Source: Hypoxylon rubiginosum
Lineage: Eukaryota; Ascomycota; Sordariomycetes; Xylariales; Hypoxylaceae
Assembly: GCA_902806565.1 (NCBI GenBank)
Contig: CADCXA010000031.1
Coordinates: forward strand, 372,001 to 436,000
Direction of reading: 5' to 3'
Length of the DNA: 64,000 nt
In this document: one piece after another, positions 21,445 through 32,227 of the stretch
Position numbering within the stretch: the first letter of the stretch is position 1
Layout of the letters: each line of letters begins with the position of its first letter
Position numbers and translations under genes: made by a program
Notes under the pieces: generated by a model
Told to the model about the DNA's origin: nothing
Database searches by the model: none
Seen by the model: the letters and a program-made list of their open reading frames with translations, nothing else

Positions 21445-22321
21445 TCAGTTAGCCAACGGTTCGAAAGCCCAGTTCATTGCCTTCGAGAACACCACTTCTC
21501 CATCATGACTTCTATCCAAATTCTTATGTGTCTTGGCCACGCCTTCAGGGGTTGGGTCTGATCGGTAGGTCCCATCTCCTTCGTCGAACAGCTGATGAGC
21601 GATACCCGGTGTCATCTCCGGGTGAGCCTGGAATGTCAAAAATTGACCCCCATCTGATAGTAAGATCTCTGCTCTTTCGCCTAGTGGCTGGAAGCTCTTG
21701 GGCCGCTCTATTACGACTCGTTTGTGGAATTTGTGTAATGCCTGTGATGTTATGTTATGACCAATTTAACTCGAAGTCATGATAGATGTATTAGAAAGCT
21801 GTGAGCTCGTACCAAAATATCACGGCCTCCAAAGAACTCCTGGCCTCGGGATGTTAAGGGGATGTCTTCCACATCAATCTTTCTCCGTCAGCTATGCTCG
21901 TATGATGGAAGGCTGGGGAGATGCTGGGCTCAGCGCGTACCAACGTCCCACCCTCTCGAAGCAAAATCTTGCCTCCCATGGCAAATGAGACAACCTGATG
22001 ACCCCAGCAGATCCCTAGGACCTTGGTCTGTAGACAGTTTGCAGAGGTCTCCTGGACCCAGTCCACAATCTTTGCTACCCAGGGATCTAGGACTGGCTCG
22101 GTGAGGTCCCATGTGCCTCCGGTCAGAATAACAAGATCGAAATCTGGCGAATTTGGAACATCTCCGCCGTCGACCGGTTGGTAGTGCTTGATATCTGCAC
22201 CGGGTACGGCATCATGGACCAAGTTGCAGATCCTGTTTAGCATGTCTTTACCCCATTGTCCTTGGGTGCTATAATTTCTGATGATAGCTACACGCGGCCC
22301 GGTTGCAGGCTTGGCAGCCAT
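21445..22321 (-). CDS. Class I glutamine amidotransferase-like protein
   Basis: Exons 22321-21941, 21878-21813 and 21741-21445 (introns 62 and 71 bases, both with GTACGC/GTACGA donors) give 247 residues. The protein is a stand-alone GATase1 domain: DFDLVILTGGTWD (oxyanion region), nucleophile VLGICWGHQ (Cys about 105) and the QAHPEM box (His 189, Glu 191), so the Cys-His-Glu triad is complete. Relatives are GMP-synthase-like glutamine hydrolases with no synthase domain; some act on gamma-glutamyl compounds. It reads in the same direction as the FAD oxidase upstream (470 bases apart). The physiological substrate is unknown. Confidence 0.85.
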
Positions 22322-22791
22322 AGTAGTATCTCGATCTGAGTATACAGTAGTGAGTACGGTGTAATAGCGGAGATATCGTCTCGGCGAACGATACTTATCG
22401 ATGAAGTCTTTGCGTTGTAAATATTGAATGAGGTCTCAATCCGGTCGTCGGGAGCTAATGATAAGGAAGAGAGAGGGGATAGCACTGAGTATCTGCCCAA
22501 TAGAAAGGCGGGGATTACTCGTTTAGTTACAGTCACTCTTTCAACACTGAGTCCCCCTGCTTATCTGTTTTCTGTCTTAAAATCCTCAATAGTTCTTATA
22601 TCATATCATAACTTCACTCAAGAAGTTACCCTATCCTCTTTCAATACCTCTCTCCGGCACGTCCCCGAAACCTTCCCCTGCTATGCATTCACCACAAGAC
22701 GACGAGGAACCTTGACCCCGAAGTAGATCTTTTAAGATGGCAATGTTGAAAAAACCACTGCTCGAATGTACGGGGTTCTATAAGCCCTCTC
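22322..22791. other. Intergenic between the amidotransferase and the FAD oxidase
   Basis: 470 bases; this must contain the amidotransferase promoter and the oxidase terminator. No discrete element is visible. Confidence 0.3.
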
Positions 22792-24081
22792 CTAAGGTCG
22801 CATTTTAACAGCGAACCTGCTCATACGGAAGCGAGAAAGATCCACGCCGAATTCTTTCCCCGCCGCAAAGCACGCCGCAGCCTCCCCAAGGGCACTGGCG
22901 AACTTGAAGCCGTGGCCGCTGAGGCCGCTGATGAACATGACGTTGCGATTCTCCGGCAGCGTATCGACGATAAAGTCTTCATCCGGTGATATGTCGTACG
23001 TGCAGGCTGCGCCCCGCAGAGACGCGCCGACGCCGGGCAGGATCCCGCGCAAAAAGCCGGACACCTCCGTGCTGTCCTCGGCGAACTCTCCAAACGGCAG
23101 GCGCTGCTCGTGCGTCTCGATGGGCTGTCCGGCGTCGTGCCGCCCGACCTTCAGCTCGTTCGCGATGGCCGGGAAGCCGTAGTACTGCGTCTTATCGGGC
23201 AGCTGGACGACGAAGGCGGGGAACCCCTCCTCCTCGCGATAGCCCCCCTCCGCTCGGTGCCAGGAGAAGATCTTGCGGACGGGATTGACGGGCAGAAAGG
23301 GCAGCAATTTTTTGACCCATGTCCCGGCGCTAATTAGTACCTTCCGCCCCCGATGCCGCTGCCCATCGGCGGTGACGACCTCGACGAGCTCGGCAGCGTG
23401 CTTAATCCCGGTCGCGGGTTGGCCGAACAGCTGCGTACAGCCCGCCTTCTCCGCCAGCTGGACGTACGCACCCACCGCGTTCTCGGACAGCAGATAGCCG
23501 GCCTGCGGCTCGTAGACGCCAACCCAGCCGTCCGGTGCGGCTACGCCCGGCCACTTGGCGCGGACCTCGGCGGCCGAGAGGATTTGGCACGGCAGCGCAT
23601 ACTTCTGCGCGCTCGCGACGGCGTTGGCGATGAAACCTGCGCCGTCCGGGGCGAGGTTGAGCACGCCGGCGCGGTGGAAGATTTCGGTCTGCGACTCGCG
23701 GGCCAGTTCGTCCCACAGCGCTTGTGCGCGGAGCACTAGGGGGACGTAGTCGGATCCCTCGCCGTACGCATGCCGAATGATGCGCGTGCTGCCGTGATGA
23801 CTGGAAAAATTAATGACAATCAGCTGCCAGTTTACGAAGAGTTCATTATATCATTCGGTGCCTTCAGAAGTTGAAGGGAAACAAGCTTCAGGGACGTCGG
23901 GCCACTCCACTTATTGCTTCGTTTCCGATGTCGGGACGGCTCCGAATATGACTGACCTGCCTATGTCATGCGGTGGGTGGCCGGAATCTATCGCTAGGAC
24001 CTTCAAGCCGGCCTTAGCAGCATAAAAGCTCGCGGCGGCACCGACCGAGCCGCTTCCGACGACGATGAGATCATAAGTCAT
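22792..24081 (-). CDS. FAD amine oxidase, N-methyl-L-tryptophan/sarcosine oxidase type
   Basis: Exons 24081-23957 and 23800-22792 (intron of 156 bases) encode 377 residues, the size of bacterial SolA and monomeric sarcosine oxidase. Visible motifs: FAD-binding [19 protein letters not shown] at the N-terminus; [17 protein letters not shown] across the splice junction; Cys about 308 in [14 protein letters not shown], the position that covalently holds FAD in this family; and [10 protein letters not shown] near the end. Family reaction: oxidative demethylation or deamination of N-methyl amino acids with production of formaldehyde or an imine and hydrogen peroxide. The text is closer to bacterial SolA than to the fungal fructosyl-amine or saccharopine-type relatives I know, suggesting transfer. 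No PTS1-like C-terminus (it ends KMRP). Confidence 0.85.
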
Positions 24082-24297
24082 TGAGTTGGCAATGTCGGAA
24101 GGTAGAAGTACTAGGCTGCGATCAGGCCTCCACTCAGGCAACACTTTGAGGTTAGCTTTATTCGCCTGAATGATTTCTAAATCGATACTGACTTGATTTG
24201 TGAGGAGCCGTAGATTCAACCTACAGATGCGAATAACTTATAGGACCTCTCGGTTGTGAAGTGACTGATTATGTGTAACGTTCATGCAAATCAGTCG

Positions 24298-24681
24298 AAA
24301 CTCCAAAAAGATTGATGACATAATCTTATATATACTCTATAACTGCCCTATAATACAGGGACCTAAGTGCTGGAGGTCACAGATAGCCTCAACAACGGCT
24401 TCGTATATCCCTAAATACGTACTAGAATTAATAGATAACAATTACAATTAAATTGCAATGAAATCTCAATTGAATTACAATTGAATTATGCTTAGAAATG
24501 AGCTAGATATATAATAAAAGGTAGGTAGGTATTTTCCAGGGGTCATGTCCTGGCCAGCTGTCAAAACCCTAGATACCCTATAAATATAGGGAGCTTAGTG
24601 CTGAGCCCCGCTATAATTACAGTGAGTTATAGCGCATACCTCCTATAACTCAAGATTATGTCATCAATTTTTAGAGTTTTT
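24298..24681. mobile_element. MITE-like element with about 29-base terminal inverted repeats
   Basis: The left end (24298-24327) and the reverse complement of the right end (24652-24681) both read as aaactc-aaaa followed by the identical core attgatgacataatctt (one more base, t, also matches on each side with a one-base gap). The 385-base interior is AT-rich, non-coding, and holds two imperfect direct copies of cctata-a-agggagcttagtgctgag-like text near 24350 and 24580. This is the structure of a non-autonomous DNA transposon. No clear target-site duplication could be fixed. It sits between the 5' end of the FAD oxidase gene and the 3' end of the UNC93 gene. Confidence 0.55.
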
Positions 24682-24907
24682 TAATTGTCTGAGAAAGTTC
24701 AGCACATGCACACAACTGGTGGAGGGGATCCGTGCACACGCGATTCCCATCCCTACATGGCTAAGATGGGCGATATTCAGACACCAAACGGTTTTTGGAT
24801 TACAAAAGTTAATTACTTCGTATGTTAAGAAGCTCGGTGGTAGGAAGGCTTGTGCAATCGTGATGTAATCATCATTTAAGACACTACGTTTGCTGACGTA
24901 GTTCTTC

Positions 24908-26730
24908 TTAAGCTTCTTGGTGCCCCTTCTCCTGTCCTGTTTGATGACTCTCTTGTGCCACTTCAACACCAGCAATCTCCAGAGTGCCATCGTCGGTATG
25001 AACACCCAGTTCTCGTTCAACAACAGCGGGCACAATCACACCAACCTCTTTACCGTAGTTAGTATTCGTGGTATACTTGTAAGCGGACGTGGCCGACAGT
25101 ACCAGCCCAATCATCATCAAAGGAAAATATGCTGCCCCCATGTTGATCAGGGGAGTCTTTCGAGAATCAATCCCAAAGGCAGTGGCTGTGCCGAATGCTT
25201 GTACGCCTTTGAAGTAGCCGCTGTATCGAGCTAGGATATGTGGCTCGTTGGAAAAGGTTGAGTACAACCAATGATGGAAATTTTGGAACAGAGGGTAACA
25301 CAGGCCGAAGAACATGTAGATCACAAGAGGACCTACGAAGACTGACCCATCCGTCCAATCAACACCTCGTGGGTCATTTCTATCGATGTTGTTGACCGAA
25401 AGAAACGTTATCATGGCAATCCATGTACCGCCGATGACGCAGGCGACGAGACACAGACCAGCAAACGCTCGATGGCGCCGTTGATAACCTTTTGCATCTG
25501 TCACAGCGGTGATAACAAGAGCACCAACGATCTGCATGATCCAATATGCCAGCTGTAGAGAGAAAGTTAGCATAAACAAACTCGTGAAGCTTGTGTCAAA
25601 CAATATGGTAGTCTACTGACATTGGCTAAAGCACGGCTCCGTGCATTTAGATAGACCGAGTTGAAAGTCCCGCACAGCGAGAGATACATCTCCGAGCTGA
25701 AGATGGACAATGTGATCAGGAGCATCTTTGGTTCGGCACACGCTTTGCCCAATGCTTTCAACTCTTGGTACCAGGGGAGCGGTGTGAAAATGGCTAATGG
25801 CCGCCCATCATCACGACGGACCTTCGTAGGATCCATCAAAAGAGCTGCGACGAGGATACCGCAGCATTCGATCGTGATGAATGTGATATAGACAGCTGAC
25901 GGCACCCCGGAAATTGTTGTGTTCTTAGCTGATAAGCCCAAGACAAGCGCTACAGAGAGAAAACATGAGTAACTCTAATGTCTCCCACCAGACTTCATGG
26001 TCAAGGAAGGTTGGCTTACAAGCTCCCATAACAGAGCCGGCGGCATTGAATAACCAGGTTGTTGCGATATACTTCCCTTTCTCCTGCTCAGTGGCATAGA
26101 CAGTGGTTATATATCCTGTAATACGGCGATTCGTTAATGATCAATGAATTCGTGTCGCGGCAACGGTTGGAATACCTTGTGTGCTCCAAAGCAAGCCAGA
26201 TGTGATACCGCAGATAAACCCAGCGAGGATATTAAACCAGCCCCCTTTTCCTTGATCGATATACCTAATGTCCCAGCGGTTAAAATACAGACAAAGTCGC
26301 ATCAAATTATGGAAAGGGTGAGAATCATCCTGCCAACACTTACCACAGAGAGCCAGCGTAGATGGAATAACCCGTGGCACCTATCATCAGAGTAATTCTC
26401 GGTCCAAATTGGTTGATGATAGATCCACCAAAGACTCCGGCGAGTCCAAACATGCAGTAGAGTACTACATTACCGGCGTCGGTGATGTGGATGTAAGATG
26501 GATGAACACCACCAGCACCAAGTCCGGTCATGGCTAGGTATGTTCCCGGGCAGCAAAACAAGGTCGCTCCTACAATCATTGACTGAACATATGGTCTAAA
26601 TAGAAGTAAACATTAGCTTAGAGATGCCATGGACGGTCATCGTCAAACACTTATGGGCTAGAACTTACGAATTGTACCGCCATTTCTTCAGCCGAGGCGT
26701 TACGCCTCCGTCGTCCGTTGAAGAGGACAT
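24908..26730 (-). CDS. UNC93-like / MFS-type membrane protein
   Basis: Six exons: 26730-26669, 26595-26344, 26264-26176, 26115-26020, 25949-25621 and 25552-24908; 490 residues. It has about 11-12 hydrophobic segments and the fungal UNC93 hallmarks: an N-terminal RLKKWRYNSPYVQSMIVG, MFGLAGVFGGSIINQFGPR (MFS motif A-like loop), FICGITSGLLWSTQG and EQEKGKYIATTWLFNAAGSVMGA. The final 40 residues are a cytosolic hydrophilic tail rich in Glu, Gln and His. Fungal UNC93-like proteins are uncharacterised and are assumed to be transporters or channel regulators. Lying between amine oxidases and a regulator, it might move an amine or amide, but that is inference. Confidence 0.85.
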
Positions 26731-27392
26731 GATTCCACGTTGAGGAAGTCGAGATTTATCGCGGTTGCGATCTCACAAGCTGGTTTCGAGTTCAGATTTC
26801 GAAGTCTTCTAAAGATTCAACCAAGGGTCAGATTTCTAGACATTGATCGTACTGGATACCTATAGCTTTATATCTCCGTGTAGGCCTCCTCTTCCAAGAC
26901 AGTCTGGGAGTACATAGTATATTGATATTGCATCCTTATCGACGTTTTTGCAATCCGTGTCTTGGATAGTGCCAAAGAGCTCTTCAAAAGTCTAGGACCG
27001 GAAACAAGATCAATCAAGCACGGCGCGATTTTGACCAAATGTAGAATAAGCACAGATAATAACGGAGCTCCTAATTTTGATCCGATGTGGAGACAGACCG
27101 TCCATTGATAACGGCGCGATTTTGACCCAATTTGGCATGGCGTCTGACAACATCTGGGCCCACTAATTCTGAAGCTTATGGACCCCAACGCAGGACTTAT
27201 TTTTAGCCGTCAATATTCATCCCGCAGAATTACCTAATAAACATAACTTCTTAGACCGAGTCTAACTGAAGTTGCTTTCTATTCATTCCACATCAGTGCT
27301 AAACTCCATACACAGCCATAGCCATAGTCTCATTCCACTGTCTTGACTATTCAAGCTAATATACCACAGCGAGCTCGACATTATCTGCCTGT
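26731..27392. other. Intergenic with two copies of a GCGCGATTTTGACC motif
   Basis: About 660 bases. The motif cggcgcgattttgacc occurs at about 27024 and 27113 in the same orientation, and a related ggcgcgattttgacc lies at about 33215. It may mark remnants of a dispersed repeat or a binding site. No gene is seen. Confidence 0.4.
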
Positions 27393-29311
27393 CTACGTTA
27401 CAATCAAATCCCACCCAAGGTTATCTGTTGCTCTACTCCACCTTGGACCTACCTCTGTGACTTGATATCTAGAGCTTGCGTCTGCTTTTACCTGCTCAGC
27501 AATGATGCGTGCGCGGTTTATGTTTCCCAGCCCTACACTGGTCTCCAGCCCTCGGAGACGTTGTATAGCATACGCCTGTTGTGCTGGAAAATCCGACTCA
27601 CATCCCATAACGAACAGCGGCAGGATCAGAGCCGATTCGCAAGCCATCCCGTCCGGGATCTGGCAAAGTGCGTCAAAACAACGACTGATTGAATCGTACT
27701 TTGAGCTTGCTGTAGGCTCTCGAAGGTGAGGAAGGGATTCCGTCATGGAGAAGTAATAGATGATTGCCGCGGAATGGAAAGCTTCCGCTATGCACCTCAG
27801 ATAATGCAAATCCGAAGCTGACACTCCGGGATGTGCTGTATATGCCGTGTCGCTAATTTTCCATGACTGTAACTCCTGGTAACTGGAGAATATAGATTAG
27901 CATTGGTCATGCTTCGAAGTCACGTCAGAACCAGTGGCTCACATTTCCTCCGCCTTGGACATAACAGCAGAACCATCTGTATTTGATAATCTCGAAATCC
28001 TCCCGAATATTTCCACAATGCGTTCAGTGAAGCCCATGTATGCATCAGGCTCTTCGGCTTCTGAGGTTGTGTTTTGTTTAATAGAGGCTATGCTCTCGGA
28101 GATGGCGTCACTATCCTTCCTGCTGCAAGATGTAATCTTAGCAACTTCATGGTGATAGATTATACTACACATATCCCATCGATTAGTATATAGGGATTCA
28201 AGTTTACTAGGGACAGACGAAGTCCTTACAAGCTTTGAATAAACCTTCTAACTTCAATGCTTAAATTGGGTGACATCGCGAGTCCCTTCACAAGTTGCAT
28301 CAACCCAATCAGATGGTGCCGCCATTCCCTAGTACTTCCACGAATGATTTCGTATTTGCAGAGGAAAGCCGTGGTGAGGACAATGATATCAGCCGAATAC
28401 CGATCGATCGAGGCGTGGTCTGTCAAAAATCCAGCCAAGCTACTGAGCACTTGTGAATAGTACTTCAAGGCCAGCAAGCCATCCCGCGAGGCAAAAGAGT
28501 TGTCACTTCGCTGAGAGAGATGGCAGGCCGACACTGCACAGACAGCTTTGAGCAGCGTTGACGAACACGTCATTCTGGGAATGATGGTATCTCGTAGAGG
28601 ATTTGAGGCCGTATCTACCATAACGAGCAGTTTGCTGAGATGCCCAACATAGTATGATAAGTAATGTGTGCAAGCAGGGTCGGCCACAGATTGGCAAGTG
28701 CCAGTTAGACTCAGACTCCAACACAAAGTCGGTTCCGAGAAACGACTATAGGGCTTATTGGTAGAAGCATTTTCTGGTCTGCGCTCACTCTCGCTCTGCA
28801 TGTCTTCATTACCTTGGTTGCTGGCCGTAACAATGTCCTCATCTTCATCAGCTATATTAGGGACATTGAAAGACTGGTATGGCTTTGATTCGCTGGATAG
28901 TGATAGTGACCAAGAATGCCTCACAGTGCGAGACGGATGCTGTCGTCTGCAGGGCTTGTTGATCTGAGTGTTAGGCGGCCGCCAAACGGAGTCGTAGTCG
29001 CAATTGAAACCCAGTCGTGCGCAAGGTCCACATCTGCAGCACCGAGGTCAGCCGCAAATCAAGTCTTCATCCCACGGACAACATTGCGAGCATAGAGCAT
29101 ACCTTGGCTTAACCTCATCACATTTCTTCCTGCGACTCTTACACTTAGTACACCTTTAGATAAGCCCACCTGGTCAGTGATCTGTATACCCTCCGGAAGG
29201 TAAAGGTAAAGGATGCAAGAGCTGGTAAAAAACCAATGTCGCATACCCTGAGCGAACCCAACTGCGCCCTCGGCTCCGTTCAGACTCATCACTTTGGTTA
29301 TGATGTTGCAT
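27393..29311 (-). CDS. Zn2Cys6 fungal-specific transcription factor
   Basis: Five exons: 29311-29247, 29153-29103, 29033-28230, 28164-27943 and 27882-27393; 543 residues. The binuclear cluster is assembled across two introns as CTKCKSRRKKCDEVKPRCGP... with spacing C-x2-C-x6-C-x6-C-x2-C-x6-C. After an acidic linker the DUF3468-type regulatory domain follows (ACTHYLSYYVGHLSKLLVMV, LLKAVCAVSACHLSQ, LRCIAEAFHSAAIIYYF). The start ATG at 29311 is chosen because it is the only one that reaches the cluster in phase. It is read away from the amidase gene and lies between it and the UNC93 gene, so it is the natural candidate regulator of this gene group; that is inference. Confidence 0.85.
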
Positions 29312-30031
29312 GACTTGGGAGGTTTCCCTAATAGGGGAACCAAAAGATAGCCTGAAGGCTATAGGCTGTACTCCACGGTATGGTGATTAGAACCAGCTCT
29401 TCTTAACTCAATGCTCCACGTGCCTACGGTCGGGTACAGCCTCTTCGAAGTAGTCGAGGAAATTCAGCAAACGCGACTTGAAGTTACTTGTTGAGGATCT
29501 TCCGTGAGATACGTACTATAGGAGCCGCCGCTAATTGTGTCACATCCTCTCTGCCCCTCAGCCCCTATATTATTAGCGCGTACCCCGTACCCCGCAATCA
29601 ACATCGCCAATTCAAGTACTGGATTACTGTCTGTCTTTTGATTGGGCAAGATCTCCGTATCAAAAATGCCCCATTGAAAAAGGGAGATAACACTAGGATC
29701 CAGCTCTTCTCAACGATCCTTGCCTATCCTTGCCTATGCCTAACTTGGTCAATCTACCGCGCTCCTACTACTTGCGCGGGTTGAACAGAGTAGTGTAGTG
29801 CGTTATAGCAGCCCAAGGCCATACGGCTGGCGAAGGTTACCAGGTAGAGATCAATGAACATGAACAATCGAGCACCGAAGTCGGCCGAAACGCAATCTGG
29901 CCAACTTGACACTCTATTCTGCTCGCCGACCAAGGTCCAATATCAACATGCTGTATATAATAGCGAAGAAGAGACATTCACAAGTTGCTCTAGAGTCTAG
30001 GCTGCCTCCTTAAATTCACAGAGGTACAGCA
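29312..30031. promoter_or_regulatory. Divergent promoter region of regulator and amidase
   Basis: 720 bases shared by the Zn2Cys6 gene (minus) and the amidase gene (plus). A TATA-like tatataa lies at 29954-29960, about 75 bases before the amidase ATG. A direct repeat (ccttgcctatccttgcctatgcc) is at about 29717. No CGG-spaced palindrome typical of Zn2Cys6 targets stands out by eye. Confidence 0.4.
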
Positions 30032-32227
30032 ATGGCATCAACGATGAGGTCGAATGATCTTGAAAACGTTTCTATTGCCGAAGCGACCATCGATCAACTC
30101 AGCAAAGCTCTCTCTTCCGGTCAAATCACAAGTGTAGAATTAGTTGCTGCTTATTTGAATCGTATTGCGGCATATGATCGAAGAGGGCCACGGTTGAATT
30201 CAACACCGGTCTTGAATCCTGGATGTTTCGTCGAGGCCGGCAAGTGCGACAAAACACGCTCATCAAACGGGGCAAAGTCCCGCTCACCTCTGTACGGTAT
30301 CCCCTTCACAGTCAAAGATAGCTTCAAAGTTGCGGGACTCACCGCGGCCGCAGGGTCACCTGCGTTCGCAAACCTCATCGCGCAAAACGATTCTTTCGCA
30401 GTGGAAGCGCTTCGCAAACACGGAGCAATTGTACTGGGCAAGACAAACATGCCACCTATGGCTATTGGTGGATGCCAACGGGGACTATACGGTCGAGCAG
30501 AGAGCCCTTACAACCCTGATTACCTTCCTGCGGCGTGGCATTCAGGCTCGTCTAGCGGTTCGGGTGTCGCTGTATCGGCAAGTCTATGTGCCTTTGGACT
30601 CGGCGAGGAGACCGTCTCTTCCGGGCGAAGTCCTGCGAGCAATTGCGGGTTGGTCGCTTATACACCGTCAAGGGGTCTTATCTCGATCAGGGGAAACTGG
30701 CCACTGTTCCCTTTGAGAGATACCGTTGTGCCGCATACAAGAAGCGTCAGGGATCTACTTCACGTTCTAGATGCGTTGGTGACAGAAGACAAAACACCGA
30801 ATGGCGATCTCTGGAAAAGTCAGAATTTTGTTCGATTACCTGACCTCAACTCCATCCGACCCAAAAGCTTCATCGATCTCGCCTCTCCTGGAGGTCTAAG
30901 AGGGCGTCGCCTAGGAATTCCTAAAATCTATATAGGAAAGGATTCGGAAACAGCAGATCCTATCCAAGTCAGACAGTCGATTTTGGAACTGGTAAGTAAC
31001 GCACGAACTGTTCTCGCCGGACTCGGCGCAACCTGTATAGAGGTTGAGCTGCCTGTTGTTTCTGCCTACGAGAAGGACCGACCTGACACGCAAAACCTGG
31101 TGGAGAGAGGCATGCTCCCCCCTGGATGGAACGAAATCGAAATCAACGACTTCGTGTCGGCAAGCTGGGATGAATTTCTGCGGATTAATGGCGACGCAAA
31201 CTATCCGTCGCTGTCCAACGTCGATCCGTGGGTTATTCACGCAGATCCTCCAGAAGCGGTCGACACTCGCCGCACATCTGTTGCGCACGATGGCCAGGAC
31301 AAGATTCTATATGATTATATAGTCAACCGTGTCCGCGAAAGACGGATGCCACAAGATCCGCTGGATTTTGACCAACTCCCAGAAGTGTGCGTTGGTCTGG
31401 AAAGTGCGAGGCGAGAGCTTTTTGAGCAGTGGTTGAGCGATCGGGGGCTCGACGGGATTGTCTTCCCGGCAAACGCAGACGTTGCTCCCTCCAACGCGGA
31501 TGTGGACGAGGTGTCCTCAGAGATCGCCTGGAGAAATGGAACGGTATTTTCGAACATGAACCACGTCATGCGTCACTTGGGAATTCCGAGTGTTACAGTT
31601 ACCATGGGCACGATGGAAGACATCGGCATGCCTGCTGGTCTTACCTTTGCAGGGCCCGCCTATTCTGATACCGAACTGTTGAAATGGGCCTTTGACTATG
31701 AAAACGCGTCTATAGTGCGGGTTGCGCCGAGCAGTACTCCGGAGTTGTCGTCTCCTTCGACCATAACACAGTTTTATGGTGAGGGAGTTGAGAATAAACC
31801 TTGTCCGAGCGAAATAGTCTCTGAGCCGCAGAGCATAAGCATCAAGTTATCGGGCGATGCGGTGCTGAACCCTTCAGGATCCGTCAATCTAAACATCGAA
31901 GTCTCCATCTCGACATTATCATCATCATCACCAGGCATAGAGAATTCCAACAAGCCTTGTTCAACGCCTGGTGATTGCGGGATGCATCTTGCCTTGACTT
32001 TGACCGTTGATAGTCGCTATCCTGTCACTTTTGAAGACCAAATTGATTCTGCACCAAAATCATTCAAGGCTTCAATGGAGATCCCCGCTTCGGAACGCAG
32101 AGGTGCACGCTTTCAGTCGTCACTAGTCGTCGCGGTTGTCACTGGAGTTCCTCTGCATAGGGCTGATGGAATTAACAAAAGAGTTGTGGAGGGTAGCTAC
32201 GTAGAAGTTCCTTATCGATACTTATGA
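30032..32227 (+). CDS. Amidase (amidase-signature family) with a C-terminal extension
   Basis: Single exon, 731 residues. The amidase-signature core is at residues 15-560: catalytic Lys about 95 in PFTVKDSF, cis-Ser about 174 in HSGSSSGSG, and nucleophile Ser about 197 in GEETVSSGRSPASNCGLVAY. The Ser-Ser-Lys triad is therefore present, although the usual TGGS is changed to VSSG. Family reaction: hydrolysis of an amide to acid and ammonia or amine. Residues 600-731 are an extra beta-rich, low-similarity tail (SISIKLSGDAVLNPSGSVNLN; LALTLTVDSRYPVTF) not found in ordinary amidases of about 550 residues. It shares its promoter region with the Zn2Cys6 regulator and precedes a copper amine oxidase. 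Confidence 0.85.
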   Translation: MASTMRSNDLENVSIAEATIDQLSKALSSGQITSVELVAAYLNRIAAYDRRGPRLNSTPVLNPGCFVEAGKCDKTRSSNGAKSRSPLYGIPFTVKDSFKVAGLTAAAGSPAFANLIAQNDSFAVEALRKHGAIVLGKTNMPPMAIGGCQRGLYGRAESPYNPDYLPAAWHSGSSSGSGVAVSASLCAFGLGEETVSSGRSPASNCGLVAYTPSRGLISIRGNWPLFPLRDTVVPHTRSVRDLLHVLDALVTEDKTPNGDLWKSQNFVRLPDLNSIRPKSFIDLASPGGLRGRRLGIPKIYIGKDSETADPIQVRQSILELVSNARTVLAGLGATCIEVELPVVSAYEKDRPDTQNLVERGMLPPGWNEIEINDFVSASWDEFLRINGDANYPSLSNVDPWVIHADPPEAVDTRRTSVAHDGQDKILYDYIVNRVRERRMPQDPLDFDQLPEVCVGLESARRELFEQWLSDRGLDGIVFPANADVAPSNADVDEVSSEIAWRNGTVFSNMNHVMRHLGIPSVTVTMGTMEDIGMPAGLTFAGPAYSDTELLKWAFDYENASIVRVAPSSTPELSSPSTITQFYGEGVENKPCPSEIVSEPQSISIKLSGDAVLNPSGSVNLNIEVSISTLSSSSPGIENSNKPCSTPGDCGMHLALTLTVDSRYPVTFEDQIDSAPKSFKASMEIPASERRGARFQSSLVVAVVTGVPLHRADGINKRVVEGSYVEVPYRYL

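Noticed and set aside
28165..28229. A 23-base intron in the Zn2Cys6 gene
   Set aside because: Too short; a 65-base intron with an ACTAAT branch site uses the same donor and keeps the frame.
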